A DNA stretch of 64,000 bases, taken from assembly GCF_002135415.1 (NCBI RefSeq), contig NZ_NEGJ01000006.1, forward strand, positions 95,438 through 159,437, written 5' to 3'. This document shows positions 56,616 to 64,000 of this stretch, in pieces (position 1 is the first letter of the stretch; each line of letters starts with the position of its first letter). The notes beneath the pieces were generated by a model. The model was not told where the DNA came from. It worked only from the letters and a program-made list of their open reading frames with translations, and ran no database searches. Source of the stretch: Acinetobacter sp. ANC 3832. GTDB taxonomy: Bacteria > Pseudomonadota > Gammaproteobacteria > Pseudomonadales > Moraxellaceae. The translations under genes and the position numbers were made by a program.

Positions 56616-57394
56616 GCTTTGCTTCCTTTTTTCACTTTACTTTTTTTCAACATTTCAGCCGCAAAATTTAGATAAGAAATTGCGCCTTTTGAGTTTTTCT
56701 CAAAATAAATAATTGGTAGACCATGTGCAGGTGCTTCAGCCAAACGAACATTACGTGGAATAACAGTTTCGTACAGTTTTTTTCCAAAATATTGTTCAAG
56801 CTCTTCTGAAACATCACGTGTTAGAGCATTTCGCGCATCATACATGGTGCGTAACACGCCAACAATTTCCAACTCTGGATTTAAGGCTTGTTGAATTTTA
56901 TCAATTGTTTGCGTTAAATCCGCCAAACCTTCCAAAGCATAATATTCACATTGCATTGGAATCAGTACACCATCAACAGCGGTCAAAGCATTCACTGTAA
57001 TTAAACTTAAGCTTGGTGCACAATCGACAATAATATAATCAAAATTTTCTTCAACTTCACGTAATGCTTTACGAAGAATATATTCACGACCTTCTTGATC
57101 TGCAATTGCAAGTTCAACACCCGCCAAATCACGATTTGATCCGAGAACTTTATATCCAACCTCAGATTTAGTAATCGCCGTTTCAATCGGAACTTCGCCC
57201 AATAAAACATCCGTTACCGAATACAATAAATCATTTTTTTGAATACCTGATCCCATTGTGGCATTGCCTTGGGAATCCATATCCACCAAAAGAACACGTT
57301 TCTTTAAGACTGCTAAAGAGGCAGCTAAATTCACAGCTGTTGTGGTTTTACCTACGCCACCTTTCTGGTTCGCAATAGCAATAATTTGAGCCAT
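56612..57394 (-). CDS. parA: Chromosome partitioning ATPase ParA (Soj)
   Basis: 260 residues. Deviant Walker A KGGVGKTTTAVNLAASLA near 10, DMDSQGNAT near 43 (Walker A'), and IVDCAPSLSLITVNAL near 118 (Walker B). Chromosomal ParA, without an N-terminal helix-turn-helix. Translationally coupled to parB; rsmG 24 bases upstream. The rsmG-parA-parB order is typical near the replication origin, though no origin is in view. Confidence 0.96.
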   Translation of the reverse strand: MAQIIAIANQKGGVGKTTTAVNLAASLAVLKKRVLLVDMDSQGNATMGSGIQKNDLLYSVTDVLLGEVPIETAITKSEVGYKVLGSNRDLAGVELAIADQEGREYILRKALREVEENFDYIIVDCAPSLSLITVNALTAVDGVLIPMQCEYYALEGLADLTQTIDKIQQALNPELEIVGVLRTMYDARNALTRDVSEELEQYFGKKLYETVIPRNVRLAEAPAHGLPIIYFEKNSKGAISYLNFAAEMLKKSKVKKGSKA

Positions 57395-57418
57395 AGTAAC
57401 CCCAATCCTGAGTATGTT

Positions 57419-58051
57419 TTAAATTTGCTTTAATAAAAGTAAATGTCGTTGTTCATCTAAACGTGGAACATGTAGTTCAATAATGTCACATGAGAATTGA
57501 TTTTTAATAACTTCAATTTCATCAGTTGGAACCAAACCTTTCATAGACGCAATAATACTGCTCGAATGCATATAAGGTTTTGAGGCCGCGACAAAATCTG
57601 TCAAAGAAGCAAATGCACGACTCGTAATGACATCAAACTGTCCGAGTTCATGAATACTGTCTTCATTCTCAACACGCGTTTGTACTGCAATAACATTTTT
57701 TAGTTTTAAATCTGCAATAAACTGCTTTAAGAAACGGATTTTCTTACCATTTGAATCGAGTAACACACAATCACGATCTGGCTGGCACAATGCAATAATC
57801 ATCCCAGGCATACCTCCACCTGTTCCGATATCAAGCAAACGACCTTGTGGTAAGTCTTTTAAAATACTCAGGCTATCCAATAAATGTTTCACCAACATTT
57901 CTTTTGGATCACGTATCGCAGTTAAATTGTAGGCTTTGTTCCAAAGCACCAATGAATCTTGGTACTTCAGCAACAATTCCAATGTCTCTTCACTCAGATC
58001 AAGTCCAAGTTTTTGACTACCCAGCTGTAACTCTTGGAAAAATGGATGCAT
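57419..58051 (-). CDS. rsmG: 16S rRNA (guanine(527)-N7)-methyltransferase
   Basis: About 210 residues from ATG 58051; the longer frame to a TTG at 58069 adds six residues. Rossmann-like SAM site LLDIGTGGGMPGMIIAL near 72, the DSNGKKIRFLKQF following strand, and a conserved SRAFASL near 145. Methylates G527 in 16S rRNA. First in the rsmG-parA-parB unit. Confidence 0.95.
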   Translation of the reverse strand: MHPFFQELQLGSQKLGLDLSEETLELLLKYQDSLVLWNKAYNLTAIRDPKEMLVKHLLDSLSILKDLPQGRLLDIGTGGGMPGMIIALCQPDRDCVLLDSNGKKIRFLKQFIADLKLKNVIAVQTRVENEDSIHELGQFDVITSRAFASLTDFVAASKPYMHSSSIIASMKGLVPTDEIEVIKNQFSCDIIELHVPRLDEQRHLLLLKQI

Positions 58052-58137
58052 AAACAAATGACATCTCAAAAAAATTAGATAGAAGTATACCGATTTCTAG
58101 ACCGTGGAACAGTAGTTAACGATTAGTGATTACACAG

Positions 58138-58827
58138 TTAATCGTATATACCCTGTCGAATCTGCAAATCTAAACTGCTTAAGCGCTCTGGTGTACCAAC
58201 ATCTACCCATACAGCCTGCATTTTTTCAGCAGAAATACGCCCATCTATCATGGCTTGTTTTAATAAAGGTGCCAGTGGACGCTTCCCAGCTTCCAAACCA
58301 TCAAACATTTGAGGATTTAAAACAGCCACACCACTATAGGTTAAGTTGTCACCTTGTTGTTCTTGCTCAAAAGTATAAGCACGACTTTCTGCCAAGGTAA
58401 AATCACCCTTTGGATGTTGTTCCGGATTGGTTACAAAAACTAAATGTGCCAAATCATTTCCAAGATTCACATTCAATAATGATGCAAAATCAAAGGTTGT
58501 CCAAACATCACCATTCACCAAGATAAAAGGCTCTGTTCCTAAAAGTGGTAAGGCATTGATGATTCCACCTGCGGTTTCTAGACCTTGATCTTCACGTGTC
58601 CATAAAATATTGACACCAAATTGAGAACCATCGCCCAATGTTCCGATCAAAATATCAGCCAACCATGCAGAGTTGATGACGATATCAGTTACACCAATTT
58701 TTTTAAGCTTTTCGATATGCCAAACAATCAGTGCTTTACCACCCACTTCAAGCAAGGGTTTAGGCTTATACAACGTTAAAGGTCGCATCCGATTGCCTAA
58801 ACCTGCAGCTAGAATCATCGCTTTCAT
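58138..58827 (-). CDS. murU: N-acetylmuramate alpha-1-phosphate uridylyltransferase MurU
   Basis: 229 residues, nucleotidyltransferase fold. Signature KAMILAAGLGNRMRPLT (2-18), KPKPLLEVGGKALI, NGDVWTTFDF metal region near 104, and the C-terminal VDVGTPERL. MurU converts MurNAc-1-P to UDP-MurNAc, bypassing fosfomycin-inhibited MurA. It is translationally coupled to amgK (TAATG overlap), the known Pseudomonas recycling pair, divergent from lptD. Confidence 0.92.
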   Translation of the reverse strand: MKAMILAAGLGNRMRPLTLYKPKPLLEVGGKALIVWHIEKLKKIGVTDIVINSAWLADILIGTLGDGSQFGVNILWTREDQGLETAGGIINALPLLGTEPFILVNGDVWTTFDFASLLNVNLGNDLAHLVFVTNPEQHPKGDFTLAESRAYTFEQEQQGDNLTYSGVAVLNPQMFDGLEAGKRPLAPLLKQAMIDGRISAEKMQAVWVDVGTPERLSSLDLQIRQGIYD

Positions 58828-59840
58828 TATGCAACAACCTCATATTTGCCATATTTATTTTCGAATTTCGGCATCACCTTATCCTGAATAAACTGCATAA
58901 ATGGTTGTAATTCTGCATAAGTTTTACTTTCTTCAAGTAAATACCACATCACACGCGGTAAATCTTTTAAGTAACCTGATTTACCATCACGCTCAAACAA
59001 GCGCACGAAAATACCTAAAATTTTAATGTGACGTTGAATTGCCATTAAATCGGCATCTTGCTTAAACTGCTCAAAATCACGATTTTGTTTTGCAGTTTCT
59101 GGAAGCATGTCATAAAACACTTTAAACCATGCATAAACACGCTCAGGATTCCATTGCACATAGGCATCACGCGTGATCGAGATCAAATCATATGTATCAG
59201 CACCAATCACAGCATCCTGAAAGTCAATCACACCTTGCGCAACTTCATCTTTCAAAATCATCAAATTACGACTATGAAAATCACGATGCACAATCACTTG
59301 AGGCTGAGCCAAAGCTGCATTTGCTAAAATTGCAAAAGTTTGCTTAATCAGCCCTAGCTCATCACGAGTTGGCTGAATGTTTAATGAAGGCAATAACCAA
59401 TCGGTTAAAAGCTCCATTTCACTAATCAATTTTTCATAAGCATATTCAGGAAAATGATTGATTCCATCTATAGATTGCAATTGGATCAGCTGCTTAAAGC
59501 TCTGCTCATAATGTGCATCCACTGTTTCATCATTCAATAAACTCGAAAGTAAAACATCACCAAAGTCTTCTAGTAACAAGAAGCCTTGTTGCAAATCTTT
59601 GGCAATAATATGTGGAACACGTACACCATGCTGATCAAAGAATTCATCAATTGTCACAAAAGGCCCACAATCTTCTTTTTCAGGAGGTGCATCCATGAGC
59701 ATAAATGTTTTATTATTCAATTGAATTCGTGCATAACGACGGAAGCTCGCATCGCCTGCTAAAAAATTGATCTGAAACTGATTTGAATCAAGTACAGATG
59801 TAACCCATGTTTGTATTAATTGTTCACGTTGTGTATTCAT
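58827..59840 (-). CDS. amgK: Anomeric N-acetylmuramate/N-acetylglucosamine kinase AmgK
   Basis: About 337 residues from ATG 59840 (a TTG at 59846 is an alternative). Aminoglycoside-phosphotransferase-like kinase fold with HRDFHSRNLMI (catalytic Asp) and VIDFQDAVIG (metal Asp). AmgK phosphorylates the anomeric carbon of MurNAc for UDP-MurNAc recycling. Position next to murU and divergent from lptD-surA matches Pseudomonas (PA0596/PA0597). Divergent gap to lptD of about 120 bases. Confidence 0.92.
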   Translation of the reverse strand: MNTQREQLIQTWVTSVLDSNQFQINFLAGDASFRRYARIQLNNKTFMLMDAPPEKEDCGPFVTIDEFFDQHGVRVPHIIAKDLQQGFLLLEDFGDVLLSSLLNDETVDAHYEQSFKQLIQLQSIDGINHFPEYAYEKLISEMELLTDWLLPSLNIQPTRDELGLIKQTFAILANAALAQPQVIVHRDFHSRNLMILKDEVAQGVIDFQDAVIGADTYDLISITRDAYVQWNPERVYAWFKVFYDMLPETAKQNRDFEQFKQDADLMAIQRHIKILGIFVRLFERDGKSGYLKDLPRVMWYLLEESKTYAELQPFMQFIQDKVMPKFENKYGKYEVVA

Positions 59841-59959
59841 TTGCAATAAAATCTAGTACAGGCTGAATTTTTGAAGCCCTAAGTGTAGCTACTTATCAAC
59901 TTTTTCTCTATGATGCGAGAATAATTAATTGCGATTTGCATACTTGGTTAATGAAACAA

Positions 59960-62398
59960 ATGAAGCATCAGTTTAAATTTAATCCTTTGGCGACTGCTAT
60001 TTTGACCCTTCTTTGCGGAAGCAGTGTATCAAGCTATGCCGAATCGACGGAAAGCATCTCTACCACTGATAATAAGCAACTGAATGCTGCAATTAAAGAA
60101 AGCTTTCCAGGTCAAAATTTCTTTGAGCAATATTATGTTGATAAACATTCTGCTCAAGCTCAAGTCCGCGACACCAATACCCTGAGCAATCATTTTTGTG
60201 AAGGTATATGGATTACACCTTTTGATAGTCAAACCAAAGCGACTGCTGCTGAAGATGGTAGCTCTGTAATTACCGCAGATAATGGTTATTACAATCCAAA
60301 TGGCGACTCGATATTGTCAGGTGATGTGGTAATTGACCAACAAGGTCGAATGATTCGCGCTGATGAAGTGACCATTGATCAAACACAAACTTTTGCCAAA
60401 GCAAAAGGCAATGTACAAATGGCACAAGGCGGTTTAATCGCCCAAAGTGATCAAATTAATTACAATTTAAAAGATGAAACTGGCGAATTAAATAATAGCT
60501 TCTACATTGCTGAAGCGACCCATGCACATGGTCATGCCAACAAAATAAGTAGAACCTCACCCAATGTTGTTGTACTTGAAGATGCGACTTATACCACTTG
60601 TCCTCCTGATGAAACACCAACTTGGAAACTGCAAGCAAAAAGCATTGAACTAAATCAAGATACAGGTCGTGGAGTTACACGCAACACCAAGCTTTATATT
60701 AAAGACACCCCTGTATTGGCTGTACCTTACTTCAACTTCCCAATTGATGATCGTAGAACCACAGGGATTTTAAATCCAAACTTTGGTTTTTCTAATGATG
60801 GTGGATTTGAGCTTTCAGTTCCTGTTTACCTTAACCTAGCACCGAATTACGATGCGACGGTTACACCACGTCTTATCACAGATCGTGGACTGTTAGCACA
60901 AGGCGAATTTCGCTATCTAACTCAAAATTTTGGTGATGGTAGTATTTGGGGAAGTTACTTACCTTCAGATCGTAAATATGACGATCAAGATCGTAAAGAC
61001 CTACATCTATTACATAATTGGCAAATTGACAAACAATGGTCAACTAACCTTGAATACAACTATGTATCTGATAAAGATTTCTTCTCAGATCTAGATAATA
61101 GTCCAAGTACACGTACCGAGCTAAATCAACGTCGTGCTTGGGAACTCAATTATAGTCATGGAATTCCAGGGCTGAGTGCACAATTCAAGGTTGAAGATTT
61201 CCAAACACTGGATAAAACAATTCCAGATGTAGATAAACCCTATGCTCGTTTACCACAGCTATTAATTAACTATGTCGGTGGTAATCCGCAAGGGTTAGAG
61301 TTTGAAATTAATAGTGATAGTGCTTATTTTAAGAAAAATATTAATGATTTTGAAAATCAAGCACAACCGAATGGTACGCGCCTCTACAACCAATTTGCGA
61401 CACGCTATAATTTCCGTAATCCTTGGGCTTTTGCTATCCCAGAAGTTTCTGTTCGTAGCTTAAATACATTTTACGATCAAGAAACACGAGACAATACAAA
61501 CTTTAGTTCTGACTCAAAGAATAAGTCGGTTGTTGTCCCCCAGTTCACTTTAGATACTGGGCTGACTTTTGAAAAAGAAGGTAAGTTTTTACAAACCATA
61601 ACACCGCGCGCATTTTATGCTTATGCACCATATGAAAACCAAAGTGGCTATCCAAACTTTGATACCACCACTGCATCAATTAGTTATGATCAATTATTTA
61701 ACCCCTACCGCTTCTATGGTCATGACCGCTTAGATGATAATAACTTCCTCTCTTTAGGCGTTAGCTACAGCTTATTTGATACCGTCGGCTTAGAACGCTT
61801 ACGTGCTGGTATTGGTCAAAGTTATTATTTTGATGATCGTCGCGTTAATCTGAACAAGACCGATGAAATTGATACTGCTAGAAATACGGGTCCAGTAATT
61901 AGCCTTTCAAGTCAATTGTCACAAAATTTCACAATTGGTGCTAACTCAGCTTGGATGTCAAATGGCGATAACGCTCAGCGTGATTTCCAACTGTATTACA
62001 CAGGTGAAAAAGGCAATCTTTATAACGTTGGTTATTTCTATCGAGATAATCTTCCTGACCGCCAAGAAGCGTATGATCAAGCCGTTGCATCATTTATACA
62101 GCCTGTAAAAGACAATTGGCGCATCATGGGTCATGTCCAATATGATCTAGATAACCAAGTTGCACGCGAATATTTATTAGGTGTGAACTATGAATCATGT
62201 TGTTGGGGCGTTTCTGTCTACGGTCGTTCTTATTATAATGACTTAGACAATGTGAACGATCCTGGTGTAAAACCTAAGCGTGCAGTAATGGCTGAATTCA
62301 CTTTAAAAGGATTAGGTGGATTAAATAACAAACTAAGTTCATTACTCGAAAACCGCATCTTAGGCTTCGATAAAGTTAATCAATCTTGGACACATTAA
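59960..62398 (+). CDS. lptD: LPS-assembly outer-membrane protein LptD
   Basis: About 812 residues from ATG 59960 (MKHQFKFNPLATAI, the usual Acinetobacter start); ATG 59951 is in frame. A signal peptide ends near SSYAES. An OstA jellyroll domain (to about 250) is followed by a 26-strand-type barrel, from VPVYLNLAPNYDATVTPRLI onward. Cys residues match the disulfide arrangement: one in NHFCEG, one in TTCPPD, and a CC pair in ESCCWG near the C-terminus. With LptE it inserts LPS or LOS into the outer leaflet. surA follows with TAATG overlap. Confidence 0.97.
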   Translation: MKHQFKFNPLATAILTLLCGSSVSSYAESTESISTTDNKQLNAAIKESFPGQNFFEQYYVDKHSAQAQVRDTNTLSNHFCEGIWITPFDSQTKATAAEDGSSVITADNGYYNPNGDSILSGDVVIDQQGRMIRADEVTIDQTQTFAKAKGNVQMAQGGLIAQSDQINYNLKDETGELNNSFYIAEATHAHGHANKISRTSPNVVVLEDATYTTCPPDETPTWKLQAKSIELNQDTGRGVTRNTKLYIKDTPVLAVPYFNFPIDDRRTTGILNPNFGFSNDGGFELSVPVYLNLAPNYDATVTPRLITDRGLLAQGEFRYLTQNFGDGSIWGSYLPSDRKYDDQDRKDLHLLHNWQIDKQWSTNLEYNYVSDKDFFSDLDNSPSTRTELNQRRAWELNYSHGIPGLSAQFKVEDFQTLDKTIPDVDKPYARLPQLLINYVGGNPQGLEFEINSDSAYFKKNINDFENQAQPNGTRLYNQFATRYNFRNPWAFAIPEVSVRSLNTFYDQETRDNTNFSSDSKNKSVVVPQFTLDTGLTFEKEGKFLQTITPRAFYAYAPYENQSGYPNFDTTTASISYDQLFNPYRFYGHDRLDDNNFLSLGVSYSLFDTVGLERLRAGIGQSYYFDDRRVNLNKTDEIDTARNTGPVISLSSQLSQNFTIGANSAWMSNGDNAQRDFQLYYTGEKGNLYNVGYFYRDNLPDRQEAYDQAVASFIQPVKDNWRIMGHVQYDLDNQVAREYLLGVNYESCCWGVSVYGRSYYNDLDNVNDPGVKPKRAVMAEFTLKGLGGLNNKLSSLLENRILGFDKVNQSWTH

Positions 62399-63717
62399 TG
62401 AAGATGAAAAATTTAAAACAACTTTTTAAAGCGACAGCACTCACATTAGCTCTTTCTGCTTCGTTACCATCATTCGCTGAAACTACAGACCAAGTCGTAG
62501 CTGTTGTTGGTAATAGTGCAATTTTAAAAAGTGATTTAGATCAAGGTGTAGCTGAAGCAACGCACCAACTTCAAGCACAAAAAAAACAAGTTCCACCACA
62601 GCAGTTTTTAGAAAGACAAGTTTTAAATCAACTTATTTTACAAAATGCGCAACTTGAACAAGTCAAACGCTATGGCTTAAAAGTTGATGAAAAAACCTTG
62701 AATGATGCAGTATTAAAAGTTGCGAGCCAATCAGGTTCGAAAAGTCTAGAAGCTTTTCAACAGAAATTAGATGCTGTTGCACCGGGTACATATGAAACAT
62801 TGCGTAATCGTATTTCAGATGATTTACAGATTCAACGACTTCGCCAACAACAAGTGATGTCACGGATTAAAATTAGCGACCAAGATGTTGAAAATTTCCT
62901 AAAATCACCTGAAGGTCAAGCTTCCGTTGGTAGCCAAGCCCATGTCATACACATGCGCATTTCAGGTGATGCTTCGCCTGCTGAATTAAATAAAACAGCA
63001 CAAGCGATTAAAAAAGACCTCACCTCAAACAATGACGTTAAAGCTTTAGAAAAGAAATATTCATCAGTTTCAATTAAAGTTGAAGGCGCAGACATGGGGT
63101 TCCGTCCACTTTCAGATATCCCAGCTGAACTTGCAGCACGTGTAAGTGTACTAAACGAAGGACAAACAACTGATTTAATCCCTGTAGCGGATGGTATCCA
63201 CGTTCTTAAACTGATTGAACGTAAAGGCAATGAACAAAAAGCTTTAGTCCCTCAATATAATACTCGCCATATTCTGATTAAAACATCTGAAGTTGTCAGC
63301 CCTGAAAATGCGAAGCAAACGATTGATAGCATCTATAATCGTATTAAAGCAGGTGAAGACTTCAGTACGCTTGCTTCAACTTATTCAAATGATCCAGGTT
63401 CAGCACGTGATGGCGGAAGCTTAGGCTGGGTTAGTCCAGGCATGATGGTTCCTGAATTTGATAAAGTCATGCAAAGTGCTACAGTTGACCAAGTGAGTGC
63501 TCCTTTCGAAACACAATTTGGTTGGCATATTCTGCAAGTCACAGGTAAACGTCAACAAGATATGACCAAAGAATACCAACAACGCATGGCACGTCAGATT
63601 TTGGGTGAACGTCAATTTGACTCAGAACTGGATAGCTGGTTAAGAGAATTACGTGCCAGTACTTATGTTGAAATTAAAGATCCTCGATTAGACAACAAAG
63701 CACCTACAACGAATTAA
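62398..63717 (+). CDS. surA: Periplasmic chaperone and peptidyl-prolyl isomerase SurA
   Basis: 439 residues from ATG 62398, which overlaps the lptD stop (TAATG). A signal peptide ends near PSFAETT. SurA_N domain to about 165, then two parvulin domains: first degenerate around HVIHMRISG near 180, second canonical TRHILIKTSEVV and GSARDGGSLGWVSPGMMVPEFD near 290-360, with FGWHILQV. It escorts outer-membrane proteins, LptD in particular, through the periplasm. The lptD-surA pairing is conserved across gammaproteobacteria. Confidence 0.96.
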   Translation: MKMKNLKQLFKATALTLALSASLPSFAETTDQVVAVVGNSAILKSDLDQGVAEATHQLQAQKKQVPPQQFLERQVLNQLILQNAQLEQVKRYGLKVDEKTLNDAVLKVASQSGSKSLEAFQQKLDAVAPGTYETLRNRISDDLQIQRLRQQQVMSRIKISDQDVENFLKSPEGQASVGSQAHVIHMRISGDASPAELNKTAQAIKKDLTSNNDVKALEKKYSSVSIKVEGADMGFRPLSDIPAELAARVSVLNEGQTTDLIPVADGIHVLKLIERKGNEQKALVPQYNTRHILIKTSEVVSPENAKQTIDSIYNRIKAGEDFSTLASTYSNDPGSARDGGSLGWVSPGMMVPEFDKVMQSATVDQVSAPFETQFGWHILQVTGKRQQDMTKEYQQRMARQILGERQFDSELDSWLRELRASTYVEIKDPRLDNKAPTTN

Positions 63718-63731
63718 ACCTATAGACAAAT

Positions 63732-63768
63732 AAAAAAGCCTCATCATCATGATGAGGCTTTTTTATTA
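63732..63768 (+). terminator. Terminator of lptD-surA
   Basis: The 14-bp perfect stem AAAAAAGCCTCATC / GATGAGGCTTTTTT with a 5-base loop, about 15 bases after the surA stop. Confidence 0.9.
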
Positions 63769-63796
63769 TAATTACTTTAAAATCCAATAATTAATC

Positions 63797-63830
63797 AAAA
63801 AAAAGACGCCTAAACGGCGTCTTTTTTATC
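63797..63830 (-). terminator. Terminator of the Gly-rich (Hfq-like) gene
   Basis: AAAAGACGCC / GGCGTCTTTT with a short TAAAC loop; on the minus strand it follows the Gly-rich stop at 63836 and has a run of eight U. Confidence 0.85.
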
Positions 63831-63835
63831 TCAAA

Positions 63836-64000
63836 TTAACGATTATTTTCGTCTTCTTGAGAATCTTCAAATTTAGTTTCAGCTTCAAAACCTGTATTTG
63901 ATTGACCGCCGAAGCCGCCTTGACCACCGAAGCCGCCGCCTTGACCACCGAAGCCGCCACCTTGACCGCCGAAGCCGCCTTGACCACCGAAGCCACCTTG
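63836..64000 (-). CDS. hfq: C-terminus of a Gly-rich protein, probably Hfq
   Basis: Partial: stop TAA at 63836-63838, 54 codons visible, start beyond the right edge. The visible part is repeated G-G-F-G-G-Q units, then an acidic end SNTGFEAETKFEDSQEDENNR. Acinetobacter Hfq is known for a long Gly-rich C-terminal extension of this style, so hfq is the best match; SSB was considered but its conserved DDDLPF end is absent. Only the tail is seen, so the RNA-binding Sm core is not confirmed. Confidence 0.65.
   Translation of the reverse strand, partial: QGGFGGQGGFGGQGGGFGGQGGGFGGQGGFGGQSNTGFEAETKFEDSQEDENNR
63902..64000. repeat. Tandem 18-21-bp repeats encoding GGFGGQ
   Basis: About five copies of a near-repeat CCGCCTTGACCACCGAAG, some with one extra GCC codon, encode FGGQGG units. 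The slight unit-length differences show codon-level gains or losses, so copy number may vary between strains. Confidence 0.8.

Noticed and set aside
1..64000. tRNA, rRNA, CRISPR, prophage and IS elements
   Set aside because: Scanned by eye; no cloverleaf-like or repeat-spacer pattern, transposase or integrase frame was found.

Overview
The window is chromosomal DNA of an Acinetobacter species (Gammaproteobacteria, Moraxellaceae). The evidence is AT-rich sequence with core proteins of Acinetobacter type: an AceI/AceR-type efflux pair, an LptD closely matching the Acinetobacter form, type II secretion genes split from the main gsp cluster, and at the right edge the glycine-rich tail expected of Acinetobacter Hfq. 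The species cannot be fixed by eye. I see no rRNA, tRNA, CRISPR array, prophage or insertion sequence. Most of the window is core genome in good order, with no obvious frameshifted or broken genes.

Left part (1-36 kb): small units on both strands. These include murB with a low-molecular-weight phosphatase; an iron alcohol dehydrogenase and OmpW; dnaX; an unrecognised small protein and a beta-lactamase-fold hydrolase; a MaoC hydratase, a long FabG-like reductase and a divergent thiolase (together three steps of an acyl-CoA cycle); aceI with a divergent LysR regulator; transaldolase; several transporters (LeuE, BenE, BrnQ); map; a TerC/CBS/CorC membrane protein; MarR and SRAP proteins; an RcnB-like periplasmic protein; malate synthase G; a lone glycosyltransferase; zapE; and an AraC regulator divergent from a Baeyer-Villiger-type monooxygenase. 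Long AT-rich gaps lie at 18.2-18.7, 21.1-21.5, 25.1-25.8, 27.4-28.0, 31.2-31.6 and 38.1-38.5 kb.

Middle and right (37-60 kb): an almost unbroken minus-strand block. It holds pyrF, lapA, ihfB, rpsA and cmk; a polyketide-cyclase-like protein, tadA, an enoyl-CoA hydratase-family protein and ung; a long QueD; minor pseudopilins gspHIJK behind a TetR gene; tatD, pilZ and holB; the lipid A/Kdo genes kdsB, lpxK and msbA with exbD/exbB; parB, parA and rsmG; and murU-amgK (cell-wall recycling). Divergent from amgK are lptD and surA on the plus strand, so envelope biogenesis dominates 51-63.7 kb. The window ends in the C-terminus of a Gly-rich protein, probably Hfq.

The least expected signals are not in the large genes. 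The first is a promoter plus intrinsic terminator on the minus strand at 18.39-18.49 kb that would make a roughly 70-nt RNA. The second is a Pho-box-like site and a perfect 16-bp palindrome upstream of a small membrane protein at 21.5 kb. The third is a multi-hairpin intergenic element at 10.29-10.40 kb. Others are an 82-residue low-complexity extension on the thiolase, a Ser/Asn tail on GspJ, and a TetR gene placed 9 bp ahead of gspH. No clearly new multi-gene system was found.
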